Of a DNA stretch of 64,000 nt, positions 18,174-25,756 are shown piece after piece. Position numbers and translations under genes: made by a program. Every line of letters begins with the position of its first letter. Within the stretch, counting starts at the first letter, position 1. Under the pieces are notes generated by a model. It was not told the DNA's origin and ran no database searches. It saw nothing but the letters and a program-made list of their open reading frames with translations. The stretch is from Phycisphaerales bacterium (GTDB lineage: Bacteria > Planctomycetota > Phycisphaerae > Phycisphaerales > SM1A02), in assembly GCA_030748805.1 (NCBI GenBank), contig JASMLG010000087.1:22225-86224 (forward strand). Direction: 5' to 3'.

Positions 18174-18815
18174 ATGAACAAATCAACTCTCTCAATCGCA
18201 ACAGTTTCAATCAGTTCGCTACTCTTTGCAGGCACAGCATTAGCTGATTTTCAGGGCTTTTCTATTGACGAAATAGATAGCGGCTTGGGCATCGGTACTA
18301 CATATAGAGTGTACGTTAATCTTGAAGAAGGAGATCAACTAGACGCTGTATTTGGTGATGGAGTAGACATATTGTCAATTAAATCGGATTCGGGTTTCTA
18401 TCAAAACCAGTTTGGAACTTATGGTGCCCCAAGTGCAGCACTCTTCGACTTCTTTCCAAGTTTGAGATATGACAGTTTCGTCACTATTGGTGTATTGGAT
18501 GATTCTGCAGGTGATGCAATGATGGACATTGGAATTGATTGGACGGATTTTGAAAATAATGGTGGCGATATTTGGACAGATAACGGTACATGGTTTGCTA
18601 CCCCAGATGACGCTCAGGTAATGGAAGTTGACGGACGAGTCCTTATAGGTCAATTTACTATGACAGGATGGTTTACTGAGGGTGATGTTAGTTTACAGGG
18701 CAAGAACGCAGATCTAACAAACTGGCAAAGACGCGGCGTGTCATTTATTCCAGCACCAGGAGCAATTGCACTTCTAGGCCTTGCAGGAGTTACAGTAAGG
18801 CGACGCAGAAAATAA
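18174..18815 (+). CDS. secreted array paralogue 3 with PEP-CTERM-like tail
   Basis: 213 residues, the most divergent array member. Signal peptide NKSTLSIATVSISSLLFAG then TALADFQGF. Core: GTTYRVYVNLEEGDQLDAVF, GFYQNQFGTYGAPSAALFDF, DSFVTIGVLDD, MMDIGIDWTDFENNGG, TDNGTWFATPDDAQVMEVDG and GRVLIGQFTMTG. It ends PAPGAIALLGLAGVTVRRRRK. Two ATGs compete: 18159 and 18174. I prefer 18174 because the GAGGA overlapping the first ATG sits 8 nt before the second, and the shorter form gives a normal signal peptide. A terminator follows. Confidence 0.85.
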   Translation: MNKSTLSIATVSISSLLFAGTALADFQGFSIDEIDSGLGIGTTYRVYVNLEEGDQLDAVFGDGVDILSIKSDSGFYQNQFGTYGAPSAALFDFFPSLRYDSFVTIGVLDDSAGDAMMDIGIDWTDFENNGGDIWTDNGTWFATPDDAQVMEVDGRVLIGQFTMTGWFTEGDVSLQGKNADLTNWQRRGVSFIPAPGAIALLGLAGVTVRRRRK

Positions 18816-18841
18816 CCCCAATTCTAAGTAACACAACCTTG

Positions 18842-18873
18842 CCACCCCAGTAAAACTGGGGTGGTTTTTTTTT
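18842..18873 (+). terminator. intrinsic terminator after paralogue 3
   Basis: 9-bp perfect stem CCACCCCAG / CTGGGGTGG, loop TAAAA, then nine T. Confidence 0.93.
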
Positions 18874-19097
18874 GAAAAAAATACAAATCCAAAGTCATTA
18901 TTCATACTTGAGTTACATCGATTTCAAACTTGTTTTGGAAAATATATAGTAAATAGATACTTGACGAGATGCGGTTATTGCTGATAGTTTTCCAGTTGTA
19001 AGCCGTTACCGGACCTTAGCCGAAGCGGAGAAAGAGCAAGTAACACGTTGTTACTAGCGAATGTAAACGTGTTCCATTTAGAAAAGGAGAGGAACAT

Positions 19098-19745
19098 ATG
19101 AATGTCAGGATGACACCAATTGTTGTGTCTTCAGTTGTAATTGCAACTGGAGCATCGACCGCTTTTGCGGATTTAATTCAAATCGAATGGGATTCTTTTG
19201 ATACTGCTCAGGGTACAGTGTGGCAAATCTATGCTGCAATTGACTCAGGTGGTGAGGTAGACGCTGTCTATGGTGATGGCGACAATGCTCTGTTAGTTGA
19301 AACAAGTATTGGTGGTGCCTTCTACCAACACTTCCTTGGAACCTACGCTGCACCAATGGCTGCGTTGATTCCACTTTATGCAAGTTTGGCAAATGATAGT
19401 TTTGTAACTATTGGTCGCTTGACTGATCAAGACAACGCCATGATGGACATTGGAATTGATTTCAGTGACTTTGAAAATAATGGTGGATCAATATGGACCG
19501 ACAATGGTACATGGTTTGCTACACCAGATGATGCACAAGTGCATGAAGTTGGAGGGCGTGTATTAATTGGCCAATTTACAACAGCCAGTAATGATGGGGT
19601 ACACGGAATTGTTAATTTGCAGGGTAAAAACGCTGATGGTTCCAACTGGAACGCACTAGCTGTTGATTTCAACACACTTCCTGCTCCTGGTGCGATTGTG
19701 TTATTGGGAATCGCAGGTATCGCTTCGCGGCGACGTCGAAAGTAA
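19098..19745 (+). CDS. secreted array paralogue 4 with PEP-CTERM-like tail
   Basis: 215 residues with a strong ribosome site (AAAAGGAGAGG) before ATG 19098. Signal peptide VSSVVIATGASTAFA, core IDSGGEVDAVYGDGDNALLV, GGAFYQHFLGTYAAPMAALI, SFVTIGRLTDQDNAMMDIGI and TDNGTWFATPDDAQVHEVGG. Tail PAPGAIVLLGIAGIASRRRRK. Its DNA is a patchwork: about 167 nt nearly identical to paralogue 5, then about 59 nt nearly identical to paralogue 6 where paralogue 5 differs. The leader shares GCGGAGAAAGAG (19025-19036) with paralogue 2. Function unknown. Confidence 0.86.
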   Translation: MNVRMTPIVVSSVVIATGASTAFADLIQIEWDSFDTAQGTVWQIYAAIDSGGEVDAVYGDGDNALLVETSIGGAFYQHFLGTYAAPMAALIPLYASLANDSFVTIGRLTDQDNAMMDIGIDFSDFENNGGSIWTDNGTWFATPDDAQVHEVGGRVLIGQFTTASNDGVHGIVNLQGKNADGSNWNALAVDFNTLPAPGAIVLLGIAGIASRRRRK

Positions 19746-19769
19746 CCACAAGGATAATCTTGTATTCAA

Positions 19770-19803
19770 CAGCACCCCGATCTTTGATTGGGGTGCTGTC
19801 TTT
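19770..19803 (+). terminator. intrinsic terminator after paralogue 4
   Basis: 9-bp stem CAGCACCCC / GGGGTGCTG with an 11-nt loop, followed by TCTTT. The T run is weak. Confidence 0.8.
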
Positions 19804-20030
19804 AGTGTTCTAGTGAGTGCTAATTACTATTAAGGCAATTAACGTTCCTATAACAATAACCAAATATGAAGAATAAACTGTGGTGTTGTTACATTGGGTA
19901 AAACGTGACGGATATCAGTTGGTACATCGTTTTTTCGCATTGTAAACAAATTGCCTTTTTGGATTCGTAGGGTACTTTTCTAGCGGAAGCAACTAACCCA
20001 AGCTGCGTTGGCTTGAGTTGGAGGAAACTG

Positions 20031-20072
20031 GAGAACAATAAGTTCTCTCGTAAAACTCGTACGTAAACGAGT
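20031..20072 (+). promoter_or_regulatory. paired leader hairpins before paralogue 5
   Basis: Hairpin 1: GAGAAC (20031-36), loop AATAA, GTTCTC (20042-47). Hairpin 2: ACTCGT (20055-60), loop ACGTAA, ACGAGT (20067-72). They sit about 30 nt before the start codon. The same pair occurs before paralogue 6 with a compensatory change in hairpin 2, which supports an RNA role such as stability or translational control. Confidence 0.6.
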
Positions 20073-20098
20073 AATGAGATAAGAGGAGATTTAATCTT

Positions 20099-20746
20099 AT
20101 GAACAGTAAAAAGCTTTTAGGTCTAATGACCGGAGTAAGTTCTATTGTTTTCGTTGGTACTTCGACTGCTGATTTGATTGATGTTGAATGGGAATCAGCT
20201 GTTACATCTGAAGGTGTTGTTTGGCAAATTTATGCAGCCATCGATGCTGGTGGTGAGGTAGACGCTGTCTATGGTGATGGCGACAATGCTCTGTTAGTTG
20301 AAACAAGTATTGGTGGTGCCTTCTACCAACACTTCCTTGGAACCTACGCTGCACCAATGGCTGCGCTGATTCCACTTTACCCAAGTTTAGCAAATGATAG
20401 TTTTGTAACTATTGGTTTGTTGACAGATGCAGGTAATGCAATGATGGACATTGGAATTGATTTCAGTGACTTTGAAGATAATGGTGGATCAATATGGACC
20501 GACAATGGTACATGGTTTGCTACACCAGATGATGCACAAGTGCATGAAGTTGGAGGGCGAGTATTAATTGGTCAATTTACAACTGCAGTTGGTGATGGTG
20601 TTCATGGCATCGTTAACATGCAAGGTAAAAATGCTGATGGTTCCAACTGGAACGCATTAGGTATAGAGTTCAATACTCTTCCTGCTCCTGGTGCAATTGC
20701 ACTTCTAGGACTTGCTGGTGTTGCAGCACGTCGTCGTCGTAAGTAA
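20099..20746 (+). CDS. secreted array paralogue 5 with PEP-CTERM-like tail
   Basis: 215 residues. The signal peptide (MNSKKLLGLMTGVSSIVFVG) closely matches paralogue 6, while the body (GGEVDAVYGDGDNALLVETS, GGAFYQHFLGTYAAPMAALI, TDNGTWFATPDDAQVHEVGG) closely matches paralogue 4. This copy therefore looks chimeric. Tail PAPGAIALLGLAGVAARRRRK is a full sorting signal. Ribosome site AAGAGGAG lies before ATG 20099. Monocistronic: structured leader before, terminator after. Function unknown; likely a surface or matrix protein. Confidence 0.87.
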   Translation: MNSKKLLGLMTGVSSIVFVGTSTADLIDVEWESAVTSEGVVWQIYAAIDAGGEVDAVYGDGDNALLVETSIGGAFYQHFLGTYAAPMAALIPLYPSLANDSFVTIGLLTDAGNAMMDIGIDFSDFEDNGGSIWTDNGTWFATPDDAQVHEVGGRVLIGQFTTAVGDGVHGIVNMQGKNADGSNWNALGIEFNTLPAPGAIALLGLAGVAARRRRK

Positions 20747-20773
20747 TTACAACGAAATTTTTTGTATTCCACG

Positions 20774-20808
20774 ACACCCCAGCTTTTTTGGCTGGGGTGT
20801 TGTCTTTT
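20774..20808 (+). terminator. intrinsic terminator after paralogue 5
   Basis: 10-bp stem ACACCCCAGC / GCTGGGGTGT around a T-rich loop, followed by TGTCTTTTA. Confidence 0.85.
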
Positions 20809-21108
20809 ATTATTGAAGTTGTGTAACAATTAGTGTCCAACCTATAGTTGAGACCATCATTTTGTGACAAGTCAAAATCATTTCATAATTAGTAATTCTC
20901 ACATTAGATTTATTGGATGTGCTGTCGCTAAACCTCTTGAAACGCTACTCTGTTAGCACTTTATGTCAAAATGGGCAAAATAACCGAAATGGACGTTAAA
21001 ATATTGGAAATATTCTGATTAGTAGGTCTTGCCTTTGTTATGTTTCGCGGTATCGTACAAATGGAAGCAGTCAGTTCAGACGTAGTTGTTTGGATTGGCG
21101 GGAAATTG

Positions 21109-21149
21109 GAGAACAAATGTTCTCTCGTTTGTCCTCGTACGAAACGAGG
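21109..21149 (+). promoter_or_regulatory. paired leader hairpins before paralogue 6
   Basis: Hairpin 1: GAGAAC (21109-14), loop AAAT, GTTCTC (21119-24). Hairpin 2: CCTCGT (21133-38), loop ACGAA, ACGAGG (21144-49). Relative to paralogue 5 the closing pair of hairpin 2 changed from A-T to C-G, keeping the stem. The block before hairpin 1 (TTGG-GG-AAA-TGGAGAACA) is also conserved. Confidence 0.6.
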
Positions 21150-21176
21150 TAACGAGTAAGAAGGAGAAGTGTTCTT

Positions 21177-21836
21177 ATGAACAACAAAAAACTTTTAGGC
21201 CTTATGGCCGGAGTTAGCTCCCTTGTACTGGCAGGAAGTGTATCAGCCGATTTTCTTGGTTTTGACGTTGAAGTAATCAACTCAGGCATGAATGACGATT
21301 TTACTGGTGTGGCTATTGGTACAACCTATCGCATCTATGCTGTTATTGACTCTGGTGGTGAAGTAGATGCTATTTATGGTGATTCAGCTAATCCACTTAG
21401 CGTTTCATCACAAACTAGTTTCTACCAACACGCACTCGGTAGTTATGGTGCACCAATGTCTGCATTGATTTTCATTTATCCAGCACTTGCATACGATAGT
21501 TTTGTAACTATTGGTCGCTTGACTGATCAAGACAACGCTATGATGGACATTGGCATTGATTGGACTGCATTCAATGCAGGTGGTGAAATCTATACCGACA
21601 ACGGTACATGGTTTGCTACACCAGATGATGCGCAAGTACATGATCCAGGTGACGGTCGAATTCTTATCGGCCAATTTACATCCGATAGCTTTTTTGCTAC
21701 CGGTACTGTAAGTTTGCAAGGTAAGAATGCAGATGGTTCCAACTGGAATGCACTCGGCGTTAACTGGATTCCAGCCCCAGGTGCTTTAGCACTATTGGGT
21801 CTTGCTGGTTTGGCTTCACGCCGACGTCGTATGTAA
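21177..21836 (+). CDS. secreted array paralogue 6 with PEP-CTERM-like tail
   Basis: 219 residues. Signal peptide MNNKKLLGLMAGVSSLVLAG then SVSA, core IDSGGEVDAIYGDSANPLSV, TSFYQHALGSYGAPMSALIF, SFVTIGRLTDQDNAMMDIGI and TDNGTWFATPDDAQVHDPGD. Tail PAPGALALLGLAGLASRRRRM. Ribosome site AAGGAG lies before ATG 21177. It shares a 59-nt near-identical block with paralogue 4. Last array member; a long perfect hairpin follows. Confidence 0.87.
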   Translation: MNNKKLLGLMAGVSSLVLAGSVSADFLGFDVEVINSGMNDDFTGVAIGTTYRIYAVIDSGGEVDAIYGDSANPLSVSSQTSFYQHALGSYGAPMSALIFIYPALAYDSFVTIGRLTDQDNAMMDIGIDWTAFNAGGEIYTDNGTWFATPDDAQVHDPGDGRILIGQFTSDSFFATGTVSLQGKNADGSNWNALGVNWIPAPGALALLGLAGLASRRRRM

Positions 21837-21871
21837 TACGGCTAACTCAGCTAATTTATTAGCATACTCGT

Positions 21872-21901
21872 ACAACACCCCGATTTTTATCGGGGTGTTG
21901 T
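21872..21901 (+). terminator. hairpin after paralogue 6
   Basis: Perfect 12-bp stem ACAACACCCCGA / TCGGGGTGTTGT with loop TTTTTA, 35 nt after the stop. The following CTCGTATA has no T run, so termination may need help. Confidence 0.65.
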
Positions 21902-21951
21902 CTCGTATATACGGCATTGTTAGAGTTCTATCCTCATTGGTATAGATACAT

Positions 21952-22062
21952 GTCGAATAGGCAAGTCACTGAGCTGTTGGCTGTGACGTTCCTTCTAATT
22001 GTATGTTGCCTTTTTGTATTTTATCGTCGAATATGCTAGTCACTGAGTCGTTGGCTGTGACT
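21952..22062. repeat. two direct copies of a hairpin-containing repeat
   Basis: Copy A (21952-21987) and copy B (22026-22062) share GTCGAATA..., then AGTCACTGAG, then GTTGGCTGTGAC, 74 bp apart. Each carries a GTCAC...GTGAC inverted pair that can form a small hairpin. They fill the gap between the array and the convergent sulfotransferase gene and resemble the GTGACAGTCAC repeats near 45.4 and 48.2 kb. Confidence 0.7.
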
Positions 22063-22076
22063 GCCTTTTAAAAAGT

Positions 22077-23519
22077 TTAGATACCCAGAGAATCTCTAAG
22101 AGGGTCAAGTAGTTCTCCAAACCGTTCGTGTCTGGCAATCGATGAGTCGTAAATAGGTTTACGTACTTGATCCTGACTTAATGTTATTACGGTTCTACCC
22201 GACTCCCAGAAACTCATGCATCTCTGATCAAATTCCAGACCACAATATTCAAGGATTCTTCTAGTCATTTCTTCTTGATTAGACACTAAATCCTCGTATG
22301 GAACGTTTAGGATTTTATTTCCAAGTAGTGATTCCCAGTGTCTCATCAACCGCATGTATTCATTGTAAAAGTGTCCGATTGAATGTAAATCACTAGCCCA
22401 TGCGTTCGTGTGCGGTGGTAACTTTTGAGAAAAACAGGATACGCCCATAGGCAACGGGTTTCTAGTGCAATGAATAATTTTTGCATCTGGAAATAACTTG
22501 TTGATAACACCTATATATTGAAAGTTACCAAGTTGTTTATCAACCAACACTTTTTCGGTTGTCTTTGAAGACGTTTCTTGAAGATATTTATTTGCAATTA
22601 ATTCGAGTTTCTCAACATCAAATTGTGACCATATCTCTGATATTGGTCTGTTATCCAATTCTCTTTGAACTAAATTAGAGAGTGTCTCAATCTCACCGAG
22701 GCCATGTCCCAATGGATGTGCATCTATAATTTGTTCTGTTAGTGTTGATCCAGATCTAAGCATTCCAACAATGAAAACTCGTGAAGAATCAGAGATAGTC
22801 GAACTAGGCATTGATGAATATGATTCAACTGGGAATGCCTTAATAATCTCATCATGCCTATTTACACAGTCATCAATACTAAAACCGCCTGCAGATAATT
22901 TATTTCCCTCTTCATATGCTTCAAATGCGCTTTGGTATTCGCCTGCTTTCTCCATAGAACTTCCAAGAGTGAAGTAGAGAAGTCGTCTAGTCTCAAGCGG
23001 CTCGGACAATGCAGGAAGTTGCTTAAGTAAAACCTCAGCAGCAGCATGTGGGTCCCCATTTTCAATCAATGCTTTTGCGTAGACAATTTCGATAGTTAAT
23101 TCGGCGTTTCCTTTTTTACAAATAGGTTCGACAAGTTTTAACGCCTTCTCAGAATCATTTAGCCTAAGCCATGTGTTTGCTTTTCCTGCAATTACTCCAT
23201 GGTGATTTGGAGATAGTTTTAAAGCCATGTCATAGGATCTCAAGGCGTTACGAAAATCACCATGTGTAGTCAACATGTCAGCAAGTAGACCATGATAATC
23301 AGCTCGCTTGTTATTTTTAGAAATTGCACTTCGGATAAGCTTGAACCCTTCTTCGTATTTTCCGGTAGAGTTACAAACTTGTGCAAGTAGAGCCATCGCT
23401 AAGTCGTCACGTTTTTTCTCTGTTAAAACAGATCGGCACAAGTCCTCGGCTTGTTGTGATTGGCCAGACGCAATTGCGTTAATTGCTTGGATAAGTCGTG
23501 GATCTGTTTGTTTTGCCAT
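22077..23519 (-). CDS. TPR-sulfotransferase fusion
   Basis: Residues ~1-235 are TPR-like repeats (GQSQQAEDLCRSVLTEKK, HGDFRNALRSYDMALKLSPN). Residues ~245-480 form a PAPS-dependent sulfotransferase domain: the 5'-phosphosulfate loop is FIVGMLRSGSTLTEQIIDAH (~250) and the 3'-phosphate site is HCTRNPLPMGVSCF (~350). It transfers sulfate from PAPS to an unknown acceptor. TPR-sulfotransferase fusions are widespread in bacteria and often poorly characterised. PAPS would come from sat-cysC at 43.5-45.4 kb. Its ATG shares one base with the rho stop (TAATG), so it is coupled to rho. Confidence 0.88.
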   Translation of the reverse strand: MAKQTDPRLIQAINAIASGQSQQAEDLCRSVLTEKKRDDLAMALLAQVCNSTGKYEEGFKLIRSAISKNNKRADYHGLLADMLTTHGDFRNALRSYDMALKLSPNHHGVIAGKANTWLRLNDSEKALKLVEPICKKGNAELTIEIVYAKALIENGDPHAAAEVLLKQLPALSEPLETRRLLYFTLGSSMEKAGEYQSAFEAYEEGNKLSAGGFSIDDCVNRHDEIIKAFPVESYSSMPSSTISDSSRVFIVGMLRSGSTLTEQIIDAHPLGHGLGEIETLSNLVQRELDNRPISEIWSQFDVEKLELIANKYLQETSSKTTEKVLVDKQLGNFQYIGVINKLFPDAKIIHCTRNPLPMGVSCFSQKLPPHTNAWASDLHSIGHFYNEYMRLMRHWESLLGNKILNVPYEDLVSNQEEMTRRILEYCGLEFDQRCMSFWESGRTVITLSQDQVRKPIYDSSIARHERFGELLDPLRDSLGI

Positions 23520-24661
23520 TATCCACCTACAAGTTGCTCATTTGTCTCGAATCTTTCAAGAGCAGCAAGTAATTGTTTTATTTGCATAGGCGGTTTCATA
23601 TTTAAAAGTCGCCTTCTTAGTGCTATGACTGTTTTGCATTCTTCTGGGCTCATCAAAAGATCTTCTTTCCTGGTTCCTGAAGCAGCAAGGTTGATTGCGG
23701 GATATAAACGCTGGTCTGATATTGAACGGTCAAGAATTAACTCCATATTACCAGTTCCCTTGAACTCCTCAAAGATAATTTGATCTGCTCTGGATCCAGT
23801 GTCAACTAGGCAACTTGCAATTATTGTAAGAGAGCCATCTTGTTCAACGTTTCTAGCAGCACCAAATAATTGTTTTGGAACTTCAAGTGCTTTAGCATCT
23901 AGCCCTCCAGACATCGTTCGTCCACTACTGGCGTGTTTTTTCGAATTGTTGAATGCTCTTCCTAGACGAGTTAAGGAATCAAGAAGAACAACAACATCAC
24001 GTCCCGCTTCAAGTTTACGCTTTGCTCTTTCGATTGCCATGATTCCTAGTTCAATGTGCTCATCAATATCCTGATCGTTTGAACTTGCAAGAACTTCTGC
24101 GGGAACTGTTCGTTTGAATTCGGTTACTTCTTCTGGTCTTTCGTCAATTAGGAGCGCAACAACTTCAATTTCAGGGTGGTTATAGTTGATGCCCTGCGCT
24201 ATGTTTTGAAGTAGAACTGTCTTTCCGGCTTTTGGAGGAGCAACAATGAGACCTCGGGTTCCATAACCAATTGGGCAAAACAGATCAATCAAACGGCAAG
24301 CGGGGGGGCAGCCCCTATGTTCAAGTGTTATTCTTGGTTGTGGATCGATGACGGTCATTTCATCAAATGGTGTATGTTTTGCATACATCTTTGGATCTAT
24401 GCCTTCTATTGCAGTAATTTCAGAAACTACGGGACGAACGTTTCTTGGCTTACCTTTTTTTTTATTTTTTGATTTCTTATGGATGACCGTCGTTGTAAGC
24501 ATCTGTCCGATTCGGAGAGGGTATTCTTCTTTTAACTTGACTGGGACGAATGGATCTGTCTCTGCGCAAACTGGTCCGTTTCTCCATTGGCGCAATCGTC
24601 CTTCGTGAGGGGTTTCCCAATCAAGGAAACCAGTAATAGTTTCTGTCTTTGCTTCTGTCAT
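23519..24661 (-). CDS. rho: transcription termination factor Rho
   Basis: Hexameric RNA-dependent ATPase helicase that ends transcripts. Motifs: Walker A APPKAGKTVLLQNIAQ (~residue 147), LLIDERPEEVTEF, Walker B VVVLLDSLTRLGRAFNN, SGGLDAKALEVPKQLFGAAR, and the R-loop ASGTRKEDLL near the end. At 380 residues it is short. The N-terminal helical region is missing and the RNA-binding half (residues ~10-120) is divergent, with a lysine-rich insert KKSKNKKKGKPR. Ribosome site AGGAA before ATG 24661. Confidence 0.95.
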   Translation of the reverse strand: MTEAKTETITGFLDWETPHEGRLRQWRNGPVCAETDPFVPVKLKEEYPLRIGQMLTTTVIHKKSKNKKKGKPRNVRPVVSEITAIEGIDPKMYAKHTPFDEMTVIDPQPRITLEHRGCPPACRLIDLFCPIGYGTRGLIVAPPKAGKTVLLQNIAQGINYNHPEIEVVALLIDERPEEVTEFKRTVPAEVLASSNDQDIDEHIELGIMAIERAKRKLEAGRDVVVLLDSLTRLGRAFNNSKKHASSGRTMSGGLDAKALEVPKQLFGAARNVEQDGSLTIIASCLVDTGSRADQIIFEEFKGTGNMELILDRSISDQRLYPAINLAASGTRKEDLLMSPEECKTVIALRRRLLNMKPPMQIKQLLAALERFETNEQLVGG

Positions 24662-24757
24662 GTTGTTCCTGATGCCCCGTTTCCCAGTATGCGTAGTATA
24701 TCCGATTGTCGATTGACGTATTCAAATAAAGGTGCTCAGATTTTCCTACAGAGTTAA

Positions 24758-25756
24758 TTAATGCTTTCTAGCCGAAACAGGAGTAGTCGAGAGTTCGATG
24801 GCGATTTCTGCAGCTACTGCTGCGTTATTGCACAGTAGGGCTAGGTTTGCAACTAAAGATTTGCCTTTGGTTATGTTAGCCAATTGGTTCAGAAGAAAAG
24901 TGGTTCGAGTAGTTGATGGCAAATGCATTGCAGCCCAATCATGTTCTGCTCTGTCTAGGGTTTCTCTAACTGTTCCATTTTCAAGTGCAACATCATTGGG
25001 TACAGGAATCGTTGCCAAGATAGCGGAGTCCATCTGTAAATGTAGCCAATGATATTTGCAAATATCAGCTACTTCAGATGGTGAATCAACTTTGTGTACT
25101 TTTGGGTCGGTCTTTAAATTGTTTTCAATGAATCTTGGAAATGTATTACTTCCAAGTCCTAATACTGGAACACCAATTGTTTCCAAGGACTCAACGGTAG
25201 CGTGGATATCAAGAATGGACTTTGCTCCGCTTGATACAACGCAGGTTGGAGTTGTGGCTAGTGCTGTTAGATCTGATGAAACGTCGAAACCCTGAGTCCA
25301 GTTTTTATGTATACCACCAATTCCACCTGTAGCAAAAACTCGAATTGGATGTTCATCTGAGATGAGTCTGCAAGCATGCAGGGTTGCTGAAACGGTTGTT
25401 CCTGCTGAATTTCCAGATTGAATTGTTTGTGCGAAAGAAGATAACGAAACCTTTCCCGATTTAGGGTCATTGCAAAGTTCTACAATTTCTTCTGGAGACA
25501 ATCCTATGCGCAGTGTTCCATTCACAACCGCTATCCATGCTGGGATAGCACCATTTGATTTAATTGCTAAGGTCATTGATTGAGCTAGAGCTACATTAAT
25601 TGGTATGTCAGCATCTATAACAATCGGTCTTTCACCAAATGATTCGTTCCATGGAGTCCTTGGAAGACCTGCAGTTAGTACCGCTGTCTCTAATGCTACA
25701 ACAGGACTGCAGTTAGCAAGAGCATTTCGAACTTCATCAGATATGTAGACACTCAT
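24758..25756 (-). CDS. psuG: pseudouridine-5'-phosphate glycosidase
   Basis: Reversibly cleaves pseudouridine 5'-phosphate to uracil and ribose 5-phosphate. The 332-residue sequence matches the PsuG family: VALETAVLTAGLPRTPWNES, AIPAWIAVVNGTLRIGLSPE, FATGGIGGIHKN, DVSSDLTALATTPTCVVSSG and AKSILDIHATVESLETIGVP. The partner kinase PsuK is not adjacent. It overlaps the end of the DEAD-box helicase gene by ATGA, so both are on one transcript, linking RNA turnover with nucleotide salvage. Confidence 0.9.
   Translation of the reverse strand: MSVYISDEVRNALANCSPVVALETAVLTAGLPRTPWNESFGERPIVIDADIPINVALAQSMTLAIKSNGAIPAWIAVVNGTLRIGLSPEEIVELCNDPKSGKVSLSSFAQTIQSGNSAGTTVSATLHACRLISDEHPIRVFATGGIGGIHKNWTQGFDVSSDLTALATTPTCVVSSGAKSILDIHATVESLETIGVPVLGLGSNTFPRFIENNLKTDPKVHKVDSPSEVADICKYHWLHLQMDSAILATIPVPNDVALENGTVRETLDRAEHDWAAMHLPSTTRTTFLLNQLANITKGKSLVANLALLCNNAAVAAEIAIELSTTPVSARKH

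Larger units (their letters stand above)
19746..20098 (+). other. intergenic: terminator of paralogue 4 and structured leader of paralogue 5
   Basis: 353 bp. A terminator at 19770 comes first. Two small hairpins (20031-20047 and 20055-20072) come just before the ribosome site AAGAGGAGA. No ORF of note. Confidence 0.55.
20747..21176 (+). other. intergenic: terminator of paralogue 5 and structured leader of paralogue 6
   Basis: 430 bp. Terminator at 20774-20808, then about 300 bp of AT-rich leader with no gene, ending in paired hairpins at 21109-21149 and ribosome site AAGGAGAAG. Confidence 0.55.

Noticed and set aside
17107..21836. Riboswitch of a known class in the array leaders
   Set aside because: I could not match the conserved core of cyclic di-GMP, SAM, cobalamin or TPP riboswitches; only simple hairpins are evident.
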